A stretch of 64,000 bases of DNA from NCBI GenBank assembly GCA_022393335.1, contig JAJEKB010021016.1, positions 339,513-403,512 of the forward strand, written 5' to 3'. This document shows positions 61,976 through 64,000 of the stretch, one piece after another (position 1 is the stretch's first letter; each line of letters starts with the position of its first letter). A model generated the notes under the pieces. It searched no databases, was not told where the DNA came from, and worked only from the letters and a program-made list of their open reading frames with translations. This DNA comes from Macrotrachela quadricornifera (lineage: Eukaryota; Rotifera; Eurotatoria; Philodinida; Philodinidae). The position numbers and the translations under genes were made by a program.

Positions 61976-62420
61976 TTAACGTAGAAAAAAGTATCTAAAT
62001 GCACCTTCCAATGAGTATATTTTTTGATATTGATTTGATGAGCTATCAGGTTCAGCGTACATACCGTATAGTATGGAAGGTGAGCCGACAAAACAATGTA
62101 AAATAAGTGAAATAACATCAAGTATCATATGATTGGTCATTTGATTTTCGAAATGCGCAAAATAGTATTGGTACTGTGCTGGCTTTTTGTTGCCAACGAC
62201 GAACATTTCTTTTTAAATTATCTTTATTTGTTATTTGAACATGCGCTTTATCTTGAACGCCGATATTTTCTTGTGTTAAAATATTGTATGGATTAGTTTG
62301 ATTTTTTAAAGATTCTTGTCGTAATCGATCATAATATGGTTTATTGTATTTGCGATCAAACGTCATAACGAGGAAATGTCCTGGCGAGCAACTGACCGTT
62401 TCCCATTTCAAAGAACACAA
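61976..62420 (-). pseudogene. Possible FLYWCH/MULE-type transposase fragment
   Basis: Two overlapping frames read CSLKWETVSCSPGHFLVMTF, then YYDRLRQESLKNQTNPYNIL, then VQITNKDNLKRNVRRWQQKA, and after a likely frameshift, KKPAQYQYYFAHFENQM. The order (a Cys-containing segment, a charged linker and a basic NxxRxxRR-type helix) resembles the N-terminal region of FLYWCH-zinc-finger MULE-related proteins, which are abundant in rotifers. No zinc-finger core or DDE motif is present. Confidence 0.3.
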
Positions 62421-63916
62421 ATCAATGAATGTTCCTGAGATGTGTTTTTTTTAAGTGTGAATCCATTCTTCTGTGATTAGAATCTGTTCGAATTTCTGTC
62501 AGAAAGTGTATAGATGGAACGCAATTTTAAGTAATAAACAATGGAATTTTACTAGATATGTTCTTATTTTAGAAAGATCTCCTTGTGTCTGACACCGCTG
62601 TATACGTATCATGTTAATTATAGGACATAATGCAAAAAGAAAGAATAAAATAATTTCAAGACACTTTCTATAGTAAGAAATATCTTTTTTAATTAACTGT
62701 AGTCCAATAATATAGGGAAATAATTCCTTTTTATGAAGTTATTATGTAAACAGCTAGATATACACATTTGTTACACGAAAGAGAATATAACAAGTCGTAG
62801 AAATATGTTCAATTCCGTTCTTTAAAAGCGTTCAGACACAATAAATGGTTCATTCTAACAATAACCAGTATATTGTTCAGAGTTAGTGAATACGGAAGTA
62901 CAGTCAATTGTTAAAAATGACTCAAATTTACTTAATTAAATGTCAGTTTTTCATGGTACCAATCTATTATTATAAATAAGCAAGATTGTTTGTTTTCTCG
63001 AATGCAAATGATGACTATTGGAGATTTTAAAATTGATCTGAATATCGATCTTAAATCTATGAAACCATGAATAGATGCCATTTATAGTAATAAAAAATAG
63101 TATTATGACTTGTAAACATTGTATGATGTTAAAATAGATATATTTTTTTAATTATTATTATAATTATTTGCAAGACAAATTTATGAGATAGATTCATTCA
63201 TAATTGAAATCTATATAAACAGAATATGCTTTTTTATAAAACACAAAAACAATAATTTGATTGATGAAATTTTCATTATTCTTCTGTCACACACTATTAA
63301 ATATGTCTTAATCAAATTGTATATGATGTATGTCGTGTTCTTTTTTCTATGTTAGAATGATGATAGAAAACAGGTATGGAGGGCTGCTGTTTTTTTTTAT
63401 TTATGAAATGACTGCTTTGAGTTATATTATAATTGTAACTTTAGACATTTTGTCATATTTCAAAACAAAGTAATAGAAGAAATTATAAATACATCTGTTT
63501 TTAGCAATTATAAATTGTATAATTCATGAATGCTTTTAATAAATCATGTATAGTTACCTTAGAAACTTAATAAGATAAGTCTTCGAGCTTTTCAGAAAGA
63601 TAGATCTAATTTCTTTATATCTTATAGAAGTAATTCGTTAAGAATGACGCTCTGTATGCATACGATTTATAAAGTTTTATAGGAACGAAAATATTTTGAT
63701 TTAATTAATTAGATTTTTCGAGGTTTTTATTTCTTTTCTTATCTAAAATTTACTTATGTCTGTCTTTCCAATAAGAACAAGTATGACAGTGAAGACACTT
63801 CAAAATTTTAGAATTAGAACTAATTCTGACATCAGTTTTATTTACTTACTATATCATATATATTAAATACAAGTTTCTCTTTCCTTCAACAAAAAGAAAA
63901 AATATAGTCAAAATGT
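62421..63916. other. Intergenic, no gene seen
   Basis: AT-rich sequence. No credible coding frame or repeat was recognised. Confidence 0.4.
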
Positions 63917-64000
63917 ATAATCTCTTTCTCTATAAAATATTCACTTGTATTTTTTTTTAAATATAGTTTCCTAAGATATTCAAACGCAATTAGTGACTAA
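63917..64000 (+). promoter_or_regulatory. Upstream region resembling that of the 51050 gene
   Basis: ataatctctttctctataaa at 63917, then an AT-rich stretch and cctaagatattcaaacgcaa, parallels ataatcactttctctataaa at 50774, then cctaatgtattcatccaagc. If the spacing is conserved, a paralogue would start about 190 bp beyond the right edge. Confidence 0.4.

Noticed and set aside
1..64000. CRISPR arrays, bacterial operons, rRNA or tRNA genes
   Set aside because: The tandem repeats lack the repeat-spacer pattern, the genes have spliceosomal introns, and no tRNA or rRNA signature was found by eye; a tRNAscan or Rfam search would be decisive.

Overview
The window is AT-rich eukaryotic DNA from a small-genome invertebrate. 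A bdelloid rotifer (Rotaria/Adineta type) fits best. The reasons are 45-60 bp introns throughout, a polycystin with N-terminal NHL propellers, many unrelated transposable-element families at low copy, degenerate satellites, a GH5-cellulase-like scrap and many decayed gene copies. The taxon is inferred; no rRNA or marker gene is present. One run of 194 N (24486-24679) breaks the assembly.

Layout. 1-6900: a coiled-coil gene running off the left edge, palindromic MITEs, a complete pogo/Tigger-like transposon (2811-5258) with 280-bp inverted repeats and an intron-containing transposase, and a GC-rich minisatellite. 7000-13900: two long degenerate satellites (about 79-bp units; 22+29-bp modules in about 123-bp higher-order units) with one coding-looking terminal exon between them. 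15087-15288: a hAT-type MITE with a perfect 8-bp target duplication. 16630-19115: an F-box gene and a pentapeptide-repeat relic. 19770-23757: a broken LamG gene, a 20-bp minisatellite and a broken PrimPol-like primase. 23764-26938: 145-bp repeats, then a block of CCGCGG palindromes bounded by inverted repeats.

27891-42544 (minus strand) is the main gene: a polycystin-1-type receptor/channel reconstructed here as 30 exons whose phases all fit (3039 codons plus stop). It carries a signal peptide, NHL beta-propellers, a Thr-rich linker, a REJ-like region, a GPS cleavage motif, PLAT and a polycystin channel. The NHL part is three exons of exactly 888 nt, each phase 1-1, so one, two or three propellers could be spliced in without changing frame. 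A small ORF sits inside one unusually long intron, and two palindromic MITEs sit inside another.

43200-64000 is accessory: a GH5 scrap, a three-level nest of transposons (45987-48707), a PPxY membrane protein, a large three-TM Cys-rich surface protein (51050-53731), a mariner with one stop codon, fragments of a BEN-domain gene, a dead X11/Mint adaptor gene, a 939-bp TIR element and a FLYWCH/MULE-like scrap. The right edge repeats the upstream region of the surface-protein gene, which suggests a paralogue just beyond the window.
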